Shown here piece by piece: positions 1 to 8,872 of a stretch of DNA of 64,000 nucleotides (its first letter is position 1; each line of letters starts with the position of its first letter). The position numbers and the translations under genes were made by a program. Source of the DNA: Chitinophagaceae bacterium (GTDB lineage Bacteria > Bacteroidota > Bacteroidia > Chitinophagales > Chitinophagaceae); the NCBI GenBank assembly GCA_013140985.1, contig JABFRU010000005.1, positions 1 to 64,000 on the forward strand, written 5' to 3'. The notes beneath the pieces are model-generated. The model was not told where the DNA came from, did not search any database, and saw only the letters and a list, made by a program, of their open reading frames with translations.

Positions 1-359
1 AAGTTCAATCGTTCAATACCATTGCGGCACTGGTTTATCATATGAACTATTATCTTGACCTTGTAATAAAAGTAATGCAGGGCGGACCATTGGATGGAAA
101 AGATAAATACAGTTGGGAGATGCCGCTAATTACCAATGAAGAAGAATGGCAGCAATTATTGAACAAAACATGGAGCGATGCTGAAACATTGGCCGGGCTG
201 ATCGAAAAATTCCCCGAGGATAAATTAGCGAAAGATTTTTTGGATGGAAAATATGGAAGCAATTTCCGCAACCTCGAAGGAATTGCAGAGCATTGTCATT
301 ATCATTTGGGGCAGATAGTGATACTAAAAAAATTAACTTTACCGGAAAATCAAAATTGA
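1..359 (+). CDS. DinB-like (DUF1572-type) protein, 5' end cut by window edge
   Basis: The reading frame is open from base 3 and enters from outside the window, so the apparent ATG at 42 is internal. About 118 residues are visible. The motif LVYHMNYYL near the start and HCHYHLGQI near the C-terminus are the spaced histidine motifs typical of DinB/YfiT-like four-helix metalloproteins, which carry thiol-dependent transferase or hydrolase activities in characterised members. The substrate cannot be told from sequence. The stop overlaps the TTG start proposed for the next gene. The family call is fairly safe; the function is not. Confidence 0.75.
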   Translation, partial: VQSFNTIAALVYHMNYYLDLVIKVMQGGPLDGKDKYSWEMPLITNEEEWQQLLNKTWSDAETLAGLIEKFPEDKLAKDFLDGKYGSNFRNLEGIAEHCHYHLGQIVILKKLTLPENQN

Positions 360-817
360 TACAGTCCAGGCTGAAAATATTATTATTTTACTTATTGTTT
401 GTTCTTAGTTCCTGTTCTGATAAAAAAGCTAAAGAACAAAAAACCATTTCAAAAGAGGTGTTCCCAGATTCAACAGAGAAGCATGTGTTGTTTGTTCAAT
501 GGCAATATCCGCAAGAAGTGGATTTTTTTGATGCAATGGATGTTCGCCACAAACTGGAAAACAAAATAGACAACGCTTTAAGATCTGAGGGTGTAGGCGA
601 ATGGCTTTATGGAGATATGGGACCAGGTGGGGCTAACATGGGATACGGAGTTTTTAAAAACCAATCAAGAGCAATAGAAATAATCCTGCAAATTTTAGCG
701 ATTGAAAAAATTGAAAAAAATACAGTTATTGCAACTGACCTGGATTATGTAGATAATAAATGGGCTTACAAAATTCTTTATCCGTCTAATTACAATAAAG
801 AATTAAACCCCTTATAA
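356..817 (+). CDS. Hypothetical lipoprotein
   Basis: I do not recognise this family. The frame is open from a TTG at 293, but that start would bury a signal peptide inside the protein and overlap the DinB-like gene by 67 bp. The TTG at 356, overlapping the DinB stop, gives a basic start, a hydrophobic stretch (about residues 7-18) and a lipobox ending SSC at about residue 20, so a lipid-anchored envelope protein is likely. The mature part of about 134 residues contains a glycine-rich turn (GDMGPGGANMGYG). No catalytic motif is visible. The start is uncertain because both candidates are TTG. Confidence 0.6.
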   Translation: MIQSRLKILLFYLLFVLSSCSDKKAKEQKTISKEVFPDSTEKHVLFVQWQYPQEVDFFDAMDVRHKLENKIDNALRSEGVGEWLYGDMGPGGANMGYGVFKNQSRAIEIILQILAIEKIEKNTVIATDLDYVDNKWAYKILYPSNYNKELNPL

Positions 818-823
818 TTTATA

Positions 824-1453
824 CTAATCTCCCAATACTTTCACCAAAATATTCTTATAATACACTTTACTTTTCGGATCATGCCCCTGCAATGCAAATG
901 TGCCGGATGAAAGGATCCTTTCATTCATTCCTTCATCTCTTTGTACATTTTCCGGCTCAGTATAATCCACTACCTGCTTATCATTGAGCTTTACGGTTAT
1001 TCTTTTCCCTTTTACTTTGATATGCATGGTGAACCATTCATCGTCTTTTACATAGGTTTCCTTTATATCCTGTATGGCCCAGAGGCTGCCGGTTCGCCGC
1101 CAGTCGGTATGAGAATTATTCACCTGCACTTCATATCCTTTTTTCGGCCAGCCACCCTGCTGGTATTGTGTATGAAAATAAATACCGGAGTTGGAACCCG
1201 GCGTTGTCATCACATCTATTTTCAATTCAAAGTTTTTAAATGAATGTTCATTCACCGAACCGTCATAATATAAATGAGCTACATTACCATTTACAGCAAT
1301 AGCGCCATTCTCCATGGAAAAAGTAGTTGCATTGTCGCCCACTTTCCAACCGGCAAGAGAAGCTCCGTCAAATAAAGAGATCCATTCTTTTTTTTGTTCC
1401 GGCGAAAAAGAAAAAAGAATAATAATGGCGAATGCCGTGACAAGTTTCCGCAT
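824..1453 (-). CDS. Secreted DUF1080 (3-keto-disaccharide hydrolase-like) protein
   Basis: A 209-residue protein with a cleavable signal peptide (MRKLVTAFAIIILFSFS). The rest fits one DUF1080 domain, a concanavalin-like jelly roll: WISLFDGASLAGWKVG at the start, the central SGIYFHTQYQQGG and YEVQVNN strands, and ALQGHDPKSKVYYKNILVK at the end. Members are common secreted proteins of Bacteroidota; some cleave 3-keto-glycosides. The gene runs convergent with the lipoprotein gene on its left, with a 6-bp gap. Family assignment is strong; the exact sugar substrate is unknown. Confidence 0.88.
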   Translation of the reverse strand: MRKLVTAFAIIILFSFSPEQKKEWISLFDGASLAGWKVGDNATTFSMENGAIAVNGNVAHLYYDGSVNEHSFKNFELKIDVMTTPGSNSGIYFHTQYQQGGWPKKGYEVQVNNSHTDWRRTGSLWAIQDIKETYVKDDEWFTMHIKVKGKRITVKLNDKQVVDYTEPENVQRDEGMNERILSSGTFALQGHDPKSKVYYKNILVKVLGD

Positions 1454-1479
1454 GATGAAAAATTTAAAATGAAACTACA

Positions 1480-2100
1480 CTATTTTTTCTTTGTTCCTTT
1501 GAGCGGCGGATTATCCTTCCATCTCCACAAGTACAAGCAGGCATAAGTGCGGTAAGGGCTCCATTGCTCAGCGATCTTTATGATCTTAGCCTCCATTATT
1601 TTTTTCTTCCGGTGTTTTAATCCATATAAACCGATCACTGCCTGCTGCAATCCAAGATCACCGGGAGCAAAAACGTCTTCACGGCATAATGCAAACATCA
1701 GCAGCATCTCCGTAGTCCACCGTCCCACTCCTTTTATCTGTGTCAGGTATTCTATCACTTCCTCGTTACTCATCTTACCAAGTTTTTTATGACCCATCCC
1801 TTTTTCTATTTCAAACCTTGCCACATTCTGCACATAATTTACTTTGGCATTGCTCAACCCGATAGCCCTTAGTTTTTCAAACGGCGTATCAATAACCTGC
1901 TGCGGTGTTGGTTCGCCATCATATAAGTTCAAAAAACGCTGCTGAATAATGTCCGCTACTTTTGTACTTAACTGCTGTCCCATAATAGAGTAACAGAGAT
2001 AGAGGTATAGGTTCTTCTGTCTTTTTAATTCAACATGGCCATACTCTTTGATCAGTTTTTTCAGCTTCTCATCTTTCGACAAATGTTTTGCGTAATGCAT
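1480..2100 (-). CDS. DNA-3-methyladenine glycosylase II-like (HhH-GPD) protein
   Basis: A 206-residue HhH-GPD superfamily base-excision glycosylase. The helix-hairpin-helix is IKGVGRWTTEM (residues 122-132), and the catalytic aspartate is in PGDLGL (Asp about 148). An early MGQQLS segment matches the AlkA-like core. It would remove alkylated purines from DNA by hydrolysing the N-glycosidic bond. It is shorter than E. coli AlkA because the N-terminal TBP-like domain is missing. A second paralog lies at 20.1-20.7 kb. The ATG is followed upstream by an AT-rich word-repeat arm shared with the divergent mnmD gene. Confidence 0.88.
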   Translation of the reverse strand: MHYAKHLSKDEKLKKLIKEYGHVELKRQKNLYLYLCYSIMGQQLSTKVADIIQQRFLNLYDGEPTPQQVIDTPFEKLRAIGLSNAKVNYVQNVARFEIEKGMGHKKLGKMSNEEVIEYLTQIKGVGRWTTEMLLMFALCREDVFAPGDLGLQQAVIGLYGLKHRKKKIMEAKIIKIAEQWSPYRTYACLYLWRWKDNPPLKGTKKK

Positions 2101-2148
2101 ATCAATTAATTAAAAATTGAAAATTAAAAATTAAAAATGAGTATTGCT
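2101..2148. repeat. Single word-repeat arm, AT-rich (locus A)
   Basis: The gap between two divergent genes is filled with reiterations of a 6-7 bp word (aaaatt, gaaaatt, aaaaatt). It resembles one arm of the word-repeat inverted repeats found elsewhere in the window, but no matching second arm is visible. It could also simply be an AT-rich promoter region. Confidence 0.45.
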
Positions 2149-2163
2149 TACGAAATTTGATAC

Positions 2164-2847
2164 GTGAAGCGGGAAATCATTATAACAGCAGATGGCTCAC
2201 ACAGTATTTCCATCCCGGAAATGAAGGTGACCTATCATTCCGTTCATGGCGCCATACAGGAGTCAAAGCATGTTTTTATACAAGCCGGCCTTTTAGATTC
2301 CGGCATCTTCGATTATACCGGCGTACATTCTGTTCTTGAAATTGGATTGGGGACGGGATTGAATGCTCTGCTTAGTTTACTAGAAGCCGATAAACATAAA
2401 AATCGCCTTTATTACACCGCCTTGGACCTATATCCTTTAAACGAAACAGAAATAAAGCAGTTGAATTACTGCGAACAACTTAAGCAGCCGCATTACAAAG
2501 CGTTATTTGAGAAAATGCACCAGAGTGGTTGGGAGGAAATGTTTGAGGTCACCGATCATTTCAGGCTGACAAAAACAAAATGTGACCTGCTTGATTATTC
2601 TACCAAAGATCTATTCAACATTATCTACTTTGATGCTTTTGCACCGGCCGCTCAGCCTGAACTTTGGACCGCAGCAATATTTGAAAAATTATACCGTATG
2701 ATGAAACCTGGTGGAGTCCTTGTTACTTATTGCAGCAAAAGCGTTGTAAGAAGAGCGATGCAGGCTGCTGGCTTTACAGTTGAAAAAATGCAGGGACCCA
2801 GGGGAAAACGGGAAATGCTGAGAGCAAGGAAAGTGAATTGTGAATAG
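2164..2847 (+). CDS. mnmD: tRNA (5-methylaminomethyl-2-thiouridine)(34)-methyltransferase MnmD
   Basis: A 227-residue stand-alone MnmD, the methyltransferase half of E. coli MnmC, which makes the final methyl transfer in mnm5s2U34 synthesis at the wobble base of certain tRNAs. The SAM-binding motif is LEIGLGTGLNALL (about 60-72), the acidic residue pairing with SAM follows in TALDLYPL, and the family motif YFDAFAPAAQPELWT is present. The start is GTG: an in-frame TGA lies at 2158-2160 and no upstream ATG exists. The last codons run into a word-repeat arm. The FAD-dependent MnmC oxidase domain is absent. Confidence 0.92.
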   Translation: MKREIIITADGSHSISIPEMKVTYHSVHGAIQESKHVFIQAGLLDSGIFDYTGVHSVLEIGLGTGLNALLSLLEADKHKNRLYYTALDLYPLNETEIKQLNYCEQLKQPHYKALFEKMHQSGWEEMFEVTDHFRLTKTKCDLLDYSTKDLFNIIYFDAFAPAAQPELWTAAIFEKLYRMMKPGGVLVTYCSKSVVRRAMQAAGFTVEKMQGPRGKREMLRARKVNCE

Positions 2848-2912
2848 TCAATGGTGAATTTATTTCCGATAAACGAAGTTTTGCATTGACCATTCACTAT
2901 TCACTATTCACT
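2836..2912. repeat. Word-repeat inverted repeat (locus B, word gtgaatagtgaat)
   Basis: The left arm (about 2833-2860, gtgaattgtgaatagtcaat) overlaps the mnmD stop. The right arm (about 2886-2912) reads attgaccattcactattcac and ends at the stop of the convergent amidohydrolase gene. The arms are reverse complements in word content with slipped register. The spacer is about 25 bp. Confidence 0.8.
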
Positions 2913-4494
2913 ACTTCATTCCCGGTTGCACCAATTTCCATCCCGCCTTCTTTTTTTCATCATCCACTATCTTCTTCACATCAGCCAGTAATTTTTTGGC
3001 ATCATAGATGATACCGTCTTTGATAGTGTATTTCACACCGCCTTTTCTAATCACTTCATTTTCATCATTCATAAAAATTGCTCCGGTGCCATAGAGCAAT
3101 TGCAAATTCTCCAATGGATTGGCATCAACAATAACAAAATCTGCCAGCTTACCAACTTCCACACTGCCAATTTCTTTTTCCATTCCCAATGCCTGTGCGC
3201 CATATAATGTTGCACTGCGTATCACTTCCAAAGGATGAAAACCAGCTTCTCTCAATAATTCCATTTCTCTGGGATAAGAGAATCCATACAGTTCATAAAT
3301 AAATCCTGCATCTGTTCCTACTGTCACTCTCCCGCCCCTGTTCTTATATTCATTAATGAATGTCATCCATAACCGGTAATTCTCTTTCCAGTTTATTTCC
3401 TGTTCCGTTCCCCAGCTATGCCAATAAGAACCATGCGACACACGGCTCGGTTCATAAAATTTCCAGAGCGATGGTAGTGTATAATCTTCGTGCCATTCAG
3501 CTCTTCTTGCCCGCATCAGGTCACGGTTGGCTTCATAAATATTGAATGTTGGATCAAGAGTAAAATCCAGTGCAAGCAATTCATTCATCACTTTATTCCA
3601 ATGATCGCTGTATGGTTTGGCAGCCTGCTTCCATAATTTACCGGCTTCTTCAAAACGGTTTTGCTCATTGGCATAATTATAATTCAGCGGGTAGTTCTGA
3701 ATGGTCTTGTCATCGAACAAAGCTTCCGGTAATCCATACCAATGCTCCATTGTAGTAAGACCGGCTCTTGCACTGTTCAATACATTCCATCTTGCCACAT
3801 CCATTTGTGCATGATGACAGGCAGAACGAAGACCCAGTTTTTTATTTTCTTCCAATGCTGCTTTCATGATAGAAGGAGCAGCGCCAAAAAATTTAATCCC
3901 ATCGGCTCCTTTTTTTGCATTTTCCCTTACCCACTCAACCGCTTGTTCCGGCGTGGAGATCGTTTCTTTACTTCCTTGTCCAAAAGAGGTATAAGCAAAG
4001 ATGCGTGGCGCAGTAATTTTATTTTCAGCGCTCAACTTTTTCTGATCCAATACCCATTCCAGCCCATTACCTGCTGAAGGATCCCTGATGGTAGTAATGC
4101 CATGCGCCATCCATAATTTAAAAACATATTCGGCAGGAGTGCCTTGTTCCATGCCACCAATATGCCCATGCATATCAATAAAGCCCGGCAGTAAATACAT
4201 TCCTTCGCAATTCAGTTCCTTTCCTCCTTCGGCAAGCCTGGGTCTTCTTTTGGCATCAATAGCAACTCCCGGCGAACCGACAACACTGACCTGTTTGATA
4301 CGATTCTTTTCTACAACAATATCCACCGGGCCGATAGGCGGTGCGCCGGTTCCGTTAATTAATGTAACACCACGAATGATGAGTTGTGTCCATGGACCAT
4401 CGCCTTCTTTTTTCTCAGGGGCTTTAAGTATTTGTGCATTCAATACTCCACATAAAAAGAAAACAATGCTAAAAAGAAAAAACTTGATTCGCAT
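2911..4494 (-). CDS. Secreted amidohydrolase family protein
   Basis: A 527-residue metal-dependent hydrolase of the amidohydrolase superfamily (imidazolonepropionase/prolidase-like branch) with an N-terminal signal peptide (MRIKFFLFSIVFFLCGVLNA). The metal-binding HxH is in LLPGFIDMHGHIGG (about residues 103-116). Further ligands are likely the histidines in SACHHAQMD and TTMEHWYG, and the late aspartate in VGTDAGF. The C-terminus returns to the beta-sandwich (GSVEVGKLADFVIVDANPL). Probably periplasmic; substrate unknown, with peptide-like or cyclic amide bonds typical for the family. No close functional partner is adjacent. Confidence 0.88.
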   Translation of the reverse strand: MRIKFFLFSIVFFLCGVLNAQILKAPEKKEGDGPWTQLIIRGVTLINGTGAPPIGPVDIVVEKNRIKQVSVVGSPGVAIDAKRRPRLAEGGKELNCEGMYLLPGFIDMHGHIGGMEQGTPAEYVFKLWMAHGITTIRDPSAGNGLEWVLDQKKLSAENKITAPRIFAYTSFGQGSKETISTPEQAVEWVRENAKKGADGIKFFGAAPSIMKAALEENKKLGLRSACHHAQMDVARWNVLNSARAGLTTMEHWYGLPEALFDDKTIQNYPLNYNYANEQNRFEEAGKLWKQAAKPYSDHWNKVMNELLALDFTLDPTFNIYEANRDLMRARRAEWHEDYTLPSLWKFYEPSRVSHGSYWHSWGTEQEINWKENYRLWMTFINEYKNRGGRVTVGTDAGFIYELYGFSYPREMELLREAGFHPLEVIRSATLYGAQALGMEKEIGSVEVGKLADFVIVDANPLENLQLLYGTGAIFMNDENEVIRKGGVKYTIKDGIIYDAKKLLADVKKIVDDEKKKAGWKLVQPGMK

Positions 4495-4574
4495 AAGAGA
4501 CGTTTTGAATAAATCAAGTTAGGTAAAATGATGCAAAAGACAACAAAACAAACAAAGCGAAGGTGGTGGTGCCA

Positions 4575-4725
4575 GTCCCGTAGGGACGAAATGCTGGTAG
4601 AAAATGAATAATAAGAAAGCAGCGCCCCGTAGGGTCGCAACATGATAAACAGGATCTTCGACCCCTACGGGGTCGCAAATAATTTGCGCCGGATACATCT
4701 ACCGATATTCGGCTCCTACGGAGCC
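4575..4725. repeat. Cluster of short GC-rich palindromes with TAC/GTA loops
   Basis: The 269-bp gap between the amidohydrolase gene and cysS holds four related hairpins: gtcccGTAgggac (4575-4587), an imperfect gccccGTAgggtcgc (about 4623-4637), cgaccccTACggggtcg (4659-4675) and ggctccTACggagcc (4711-4725). All share a three-base TAC or GTA loop with a stem of different sequence. No ORF or T-run terminator is associated, so they look like REP/MITE-like repeats. Confidence 0.7.
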
Positions 4726-4763
4726 AAAACCAAGCGCCTACAATTCGGTTAACTATTCAAAAA

Positions 4764-6308
4764 TCAATCGAAGGAATAGCTCGTCCCACCATCTTTTTCA
4801 TCCTTCAATGTAATTCCTAATTGAGAAAGCTCGTTCCTTATTTTATCTGAAGTGGCAAAATCCTTTTTGCTCTTGGATTCTTTACGAATATCTATCAGCA
4901 GCTGCATTACTCCTTGCAGTTTTTCATTATCTGCCGCATTAATGCTGGTCAATCCCAAAATATCTTCTATCCAGGTCTTGAATTTAGATTGAAGCAATTC
5001 AAATGTTTCTCTGGACAATGATGCAACCGGAATTGTTTTATCCTTCATTGAATTGATCACCGGCACCAGTTCAAACATATTGGCCAACACTTTCGCAGTA
5101 CCGAAATCATCGTTCATGAACTCATCAAACCCGTCCAATAGTTTTTTAACCTTTGAGTCAAGTTCGCTATCAACTCCTGATTCCTGGCTCCCGACTCCTA
5201 ACTTTCCTAAATTCTCATAAGCATCCCACAACCTCTTCAATCCTTTCTCTGATGCGATCAATGCTTCATTACTGAAATCAAGGGTGCTTCTGTAATGGCT
5301 TTGCAAAATAAAGAACCGTATCACCATCGGGTGATAAGCTTGTGTGAGCTCCGGGTGATCCCCGCTGAAGAGTTCTGTCAATTTGATCACATTATTGTAA
5401 CTCTTTCCCATCTTACGGCCATTGATGGTGATCATGTTATTATGCACCCAATAACGAACCGGCGCCACATGATTGCAAATGGTGCTTTGTGCTATCTCGC
5501 TTTCATGATGCGGGAATAAAAGGTCCATGCCACCCCCGTGAATATCGAACTGGGCGCCTAAATATTTCGTTGCCATGGCCGAGCATTCGATATGCCAGCC
5601 GGGAAAACCAATTCCCCAGGGACTTTGCCACCGCATGATATGTTCCGGCGATGCATTTTTCCATAATGCAAAATCAGCAGAGTCTCTTTTTTCTTCCTGT
5701 CCTTCGAGTTCTCTTGTTGTTTCTAACAGATCTTCGATCACTCTTCCGCTGAGTTTTCCATAATCATAAGAAGCAGCATATTTTTTTACATCGAAATAAA
5801 CAGATCCGTTCATCTCATAGGCATAGCCTGCTTTTATCAATTGCTGGATCATACCGATCTGTTCAACAATATGTCCCGTTGCAGTGGGTTCAATGGTTGG
5901 CTTCAGTGTATTGAATTGTTCCATCGCCCAATGAAAAAGGTTGGTGTATTTCTGCACCAGTTCCATCGGCTCCAGTTTTTCCAATACGGCTTTCTTCGAA
6001 ATTTTATCTTCCGCTTCTCTTCCTTCTTCTTCAAAATGACCAGCGTCGGTAATGTTACGGACATAACGAACCTTATAACCCAACTGCTGTAAATACCGGA
6101 ACACCACATCGAAAGTGATATAAGGTCTTGCATGACCGAGATGACTTTCGCCGCTAACGGTAGGTCCGCACACATACATGCCCACATGTCCCGGGGTAAT
6201 TGATTTGAATTCTTCTTTCTGGCGGTTATATGAATTATATATTTTTAACTGGCTGCCCCCGGCCCCTGGAGGGGTGTTACCGGAGTCTTTTATAGTTGTA
6301 CTGCTCAT
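4764..6308 (-). CDS. cysS: Cysteinyl-tRNA synthetase
   Basis: A 514-residue class I aminoacyl-tRNA synthetase that charges tRNA-Cys. MYVCGPTV carries a zinc cysteine, HLGH is the HIGH motif, GWHIECSAM and FPHHESE carry the other zinc ligands, and GRKMGKS is the KMSKS motif. The length is slightly above the usual. Two odd stretches are likely repeat-derived: residues about 8-20 ([12 protein letters not shown], from a CCCCTGGAGGGG palindrome) before the expected start of the fold, and about 370-383 ([12 protein letters not shown], from a reiterated word). Both fall in regions where family members vary. Catalytic motifs are intact, so it should be functional. Confidence 0.96.
   Translation of the reverse strand: MSSTTIKDSGNTPPGAGGSQLKIYNSYNRQKEEFKSITPGHVGMYVCGPTVSGESHLGHARPYITFDVVFRYLQQLGYKVRYVRNITDAGHFEEEGREAEDKISKKAVLEKLEPMELVQKYTNLFHWAMEQFNTLKPTIEPTATGHIVEQIGMIQQLIKAGYAYEMNGSVYFDVKKYAASYDYGKLSGRVIEDLLETTRELEGQEEKRDSADFALWKNASPEHIMRWQSPWGIGFPGWHIECSAMATKYLGAQFDIHGGGMDLLFPHHESEIAQSTICNHVAPVRYWVHNNMITINGRKMGKSYNNVIKLTELFSGDHPELTQAYHPMVIRFFILQSHYRSTLDFSNEALIASEKGLKRLWDAYENLGKLGVGSQESGVDSELDSKVKKLLDGFDEFMNDDFGTAKVLANMFELVPVINSMKDKTIPVASLSRETFELLQSKFKTWIEDILGLTSINAADNEKLQGVMQLLIDIRKESKSKKDFATSDKIRNELSQLGITLKDEKDGGTSYSFD
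5160..5208. repeat. Word-repeat arm embedded in the cysS coding sequence
   Basis: On the + strand the stretch reads aactcctgattcctggctcc and continues with cgactcctaac: four imperfect copies of an 8-bp word. In the cysS frame it encodes [12 protein letters not shown] without disrupting the frame. It resembles one arm of the intergenic word repeats. Confidence 0.6.
6263..6274. repeat. CCCCTGGAGGGG palindrome in cysS 5' coding region
   Basis: A perfect 12-bp palindrome inside a proline/glycine-rich N-terminal extension (NTPPGAGG) of the cysS product. The same CCCCTnnAGGGG pattern recurs at 6506-6517 and, in related forms, in rlmD and at 34.37 kb. Confidence 0.6.
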
Positions 6309-6505
6309 TTAGTTATATTGAATTGCTTCATTTCCCGTTATAAAACATGTAAAGAAGCGGTTCTGTTGAAGCAAAGATGATTAATAATTTGAAAATAAAG
6401 GCAAGTATGCCGGGAAGGCAAAAATTAGTTTGTCCCGGGGGGACAGCAGAACAAGTATTGCAGTACGTTAAACATAGAATGAAGATAAGAAAAATTTTCT
6501 TTATT

Positions 6506-6517
6506 CCCCTTTAGGGG
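6506..6517. repeat. CCCCTTTAGGGG palindrome at the 3' end of a gene
   Basis: The palindrome abuts the stop codon of the gene at 6518. The adjacent ttaggggtttttt supplies the last codons (KNP, stop) of that gene on the minus strand, so an element of this class has probably provided the gene's end. Confidence 0.55.
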
Positions 6518-7639
6518 TTAGGGGTTTTTTAATTCCACATCGGCCACCAGCATATAATGATCCGACAGCTTTTTATTGATACGGCTGAACTGCTTTATTT
6601 TAAAATGCTTGTCCGCAAATATATAGTCTATGCGTAAGGTGGGTGAAAGCCCGGTATAAGTGCGGCCAATACCAAATCCTTTTTTCAAAAATGCATCCTG
6701 CATACCATTACGGACAGTGTGATAGGTATATGAATTGGGAACATCATTCAGATCGGCGCAAAGTAATAGCGGGTGCGGACTATCTTCCAGCACATCGCTG
6801 ACCATATCGGCCTGTATGCTGCGGCCGGAATAACCTCTTCTCATTTTGGAAATGATATTCTTTGAATTGACGAACAGGCTATCCTGGACCCCGGCAATTT
6901 TATTCAATCTTTCATAATCTTTCCTGTTGAATTGTATGGACTGCAGGTGAGTGGTATAGATCCTCACTGTATCATTATTCACTTTTATATCTGCATGAAG
7001 CAACACATCCGGCAGCGTGGGCCTGGGATAGCGGATAAACCCACTGTCAATGATCGGGTAACGGGAAAAAATGATGGAGCTGTAAAAAAGATTGTCTCCA
7101 TCCGTATCAAATGAAAAATAGAAATAAGGATACCCCAGTTCTTTTATCGGGGTGATGTTGTCGTAAAATTCAGGAAGTGTGGACGTATGAAACTCCTGAA
7201 GACACAATACATCGGCATTTTGTTTTTTGATCAGGTCAAACATTTTCAATCTTGTTTGACTGCCCTTGTTGTTATTTACTTTCAATTCAACAAACCTTGC
7301 CACATTCCAGGTAACAACACGGATAGCGCTGGGATCTTTTGTATAATTAAATGCAACAGGACGATGAAAAGCAAAAAAGACAATGATGCTTTTAATGCTT
7401 AACAAAAAAGCAATGCCGGAGATCAGCGCCAGTTTTGGCTTGAGCATGATGAGCCATCCTACCAAAAAAAAGATCACCAGTATCAATAAAAAAGGGAAAG
7501 CCAGTCCGAGAAAAGAAATGAACCACCATTTTTGCGGATTTAAATACGGCACCAGGCATGACAGCAAAAAAATAAAAACAACAATGCTATTGCAGTAAAT
7601 AAAAAACCGCTTGGTGAAAAGTCGGAGTTTGCTGGCCAT
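6518..7639 (-). CDS. Endonuclease/exonuclease/phosphatase family membrane protein
   Basis: A 373-residue protein with about three hydrophobic helices in the first 90 residues, then a DNase I-like EEP domain. Visible motifs are VVTWNVARF (metal/active-site Asn), VLCLQEFHTS (metal Glu), LLLCADLNDVPNS (Asp/Asn pair) and a C-terminal LSDHYMLVADVEL (catalytic SDH). The domain faces the side opposite the helices and would cleave phosphodiester or phosphomonoester bonds; the substrate could be nucleic acid, a phospholipid or an inositol phosphate. The last residues come from a repeat element. Confidence 0.9.
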   Translation of the reverse strand: MASKLRLFTKRFFIYCNSIVVFIFLLSCLVPYLNPQKWWFISFLGLAFPFLLILVIFFLVGWLIMLKPKLALISGIAFLLSIKSIIVFFAFHRPVAFNYTKDPSAIRVVTWNVARFVELKVNNNKGSQTRLKMFDLIKKQNADVLCLQEFHTSTLPEFYDNITPIKELGYPYFYFSFDTDGDNLFYSSIIFSRYPIIDSGFIRYPRPTLPDVLLHADIKVNNDTVRIYTTHLQSIQFNRKDYERLNKIAGVQDSLFVNSKNIISKMRRGYSGRSIQADMVSDVLEDSPHPLLLCADLNDVPNSYTYHTVRNGMQDAFLKKGFGIGRTYTGLSPTLRIDYIFADKHFKIKQFSRINKKLSDHYMLVADVELKNP

Positions 7640-7668
7640 TAGTGCAAATTACTCAAAGCAGTTAAATC

Positions 7669-7815
7669 GGTCAAACCAGTCATAGAAGTCAAATAAGTCA
7701 TATTCGTGATATGCGGAAAAGCTTTTCAGGCCATCGGCTACCCTCTATTTGACCAATATGACTTATAGTAAATTTTGCCCTTTACAACTTTCCCATTTGA
7801 CCTATTTGACTTGTA
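7669..7815. repeat. Word-repeat inverted repeat (locus C, words gtcaaat/gtcatat)
   Basis: The left arm (about 7669-7712) contains ggtcaaaccagtcatagaag and related words; the right arm (about 7745-7815) contains tttgacc, tatgactta and tttgacctatttgactt. The arms are complementary in word content. It lies between two genes on the minus strand and ends at the stop of the rhomboid gene. The same word is used at loci D and N. Confidence 0.75.
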
Positions 7816-8748
7816 TTATTCCATATCTTCTTTACTGGCTCTTTTTAATAACTCTTTTTCTTCATCAGTAAGAAAACTGTAGCCCTGCTGATTGATCTTA
7901 TCGAGAATAGCATCAATGCGATCCTGGCTTATATTCATTGTTTTTTTATAAGGAGGCTTTGAAGATCTGTAAAACAATTCCTCCTTCCTATTTTTTCCTT
8001 TTCCGGGTTTGTCAGGATTGAAAAGATTGTTGACCCAATCAAAGAAATTATTCATCCATCCGCTCCAGTCATATCCAAGACGCAGAAAAAAGATAAAAAG
8101 AAATCCTGTGATTGCTCCGGCAATATGAGCGATCAAATAGCCAGTATCGCTGAAAGAAATAGTGGCCAGGTCTGATACGACATATAGAATGGTGAGTACC
8201 CACAGCGGAATGCCACCTTTTATCATCGGAAATATCCTGTAACCCGGCGACACCATAGTTGTAACGATCGCTACTGCCATCACTCCTGCCGAAGCACCCA
8301 TTGCATTGGCAACCGGTAATTGCACCTGCAAAGACGGCAATACATTATAGGCAAGCATAAACGCAAAAGCGCCGCCCAATGCTCCATAAACAAATACGGG
8401 AATAATTTTTTTATTGCCCGTCATATCCTGCATGATATAGCCAAAGCACCAAAGCCAAAGCATGTTGGCGAAGATCTTCCAGAAATTATCATGCACAAAC
8501 ATATGAGTGATTATGCTCCATGGCTGGCTCATCATTTTATCAAACTCAGCCGGCATCACAAACCAGCTCAATACATTTTTATAATAGAAACCAAGCGCCA
8601 CTTCTTTGGGATACTTGAAATACCAGATAGCTTTCATAAAAGCAAGACCGACAAATACAATAAGGCAAATAGCTATCAGTATCATCAGCGCATTACCGGG
8701 TGAGCCGAGTGTGATCTTTTGTTTGTATTGCTGTTCAGGGGAAATCAT
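7816..8748 (-). CDS. Rhomboid family intramembrane serine protease
   Basis: A 310-residue six-to-seven-helix membrane protein of the rhomboid family, which cleaves transmembrane substrates inside the bilayer. The nucleophilic serine is in NAMGASAGVMAV (about residue 153), and the catalytic histidine is in AHIAGAITGF. HMFVHDNFWKIFANMLWLW corresponds to the conserved helix 2 region. The N-terminal helix precedes a long L1 loop. A hydrophilic C-terminal tail of about 85 residues (NPDKPGKGKNRKEE onward) is longer than in the next gene. It is adjacent to a second rhomboid gene, separated only by a word-repeat element. Confidence 0.92.
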   Translation of the reverse strand: MISPEQQYKQKITLGSPGNALMILIAICLIVFVGLAFMKAIWYFKYPKEVALGFYYKNVLSWFVMPAEFDKMMSQPWSIITHMFVHDNFWKIFANMLWLWCFGYIMQDMTGNKKIIPVFVYGALGGAFAFMLAYNVLPSLQVQLPVANAMGASAGVMAVAIVTTMVSPGYRIFPMIKGGIPLWVLTILYVVSDLATISFSDTGYLIAHIAGAITGFLFIFFLRLGYDWSGWMNNFFDWVNNLFNPDKPGKGKNRKEELFYRSSKPPYKKTMNISQDRIDAILDKINQQGYSFLTDEEKELLKRASKEDME

Positions 8749-8872
8749 GTCATATGAATCATACTAGTCATATTGGTCAAATTGGTCATATAGGTCAGCT
8801 TCGCCGTTTCAGTAATGACTATCCGTTTATAAAGTCTCTTCGTATATGACCCATTTGACTTATTTGACCTTT
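8748..8872. repeat. Word-repeat inverted repeat between the two rhomboid genes (locus D)
   Basis: The left arm (about 8748-8799) is tandem gtcatat/ggtcaaatt words, as in tagtcatattggtcaaattg; the right arm (about 8844-8871) is atatgacccatttgacttat plus ttgacct. The spacer is about 45 bp. The left arm starts at the ATG of one rhomboid gene and the right arm ends at the stop of the other. The word family is the same as at loci C and N. Confidence 0.8.
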
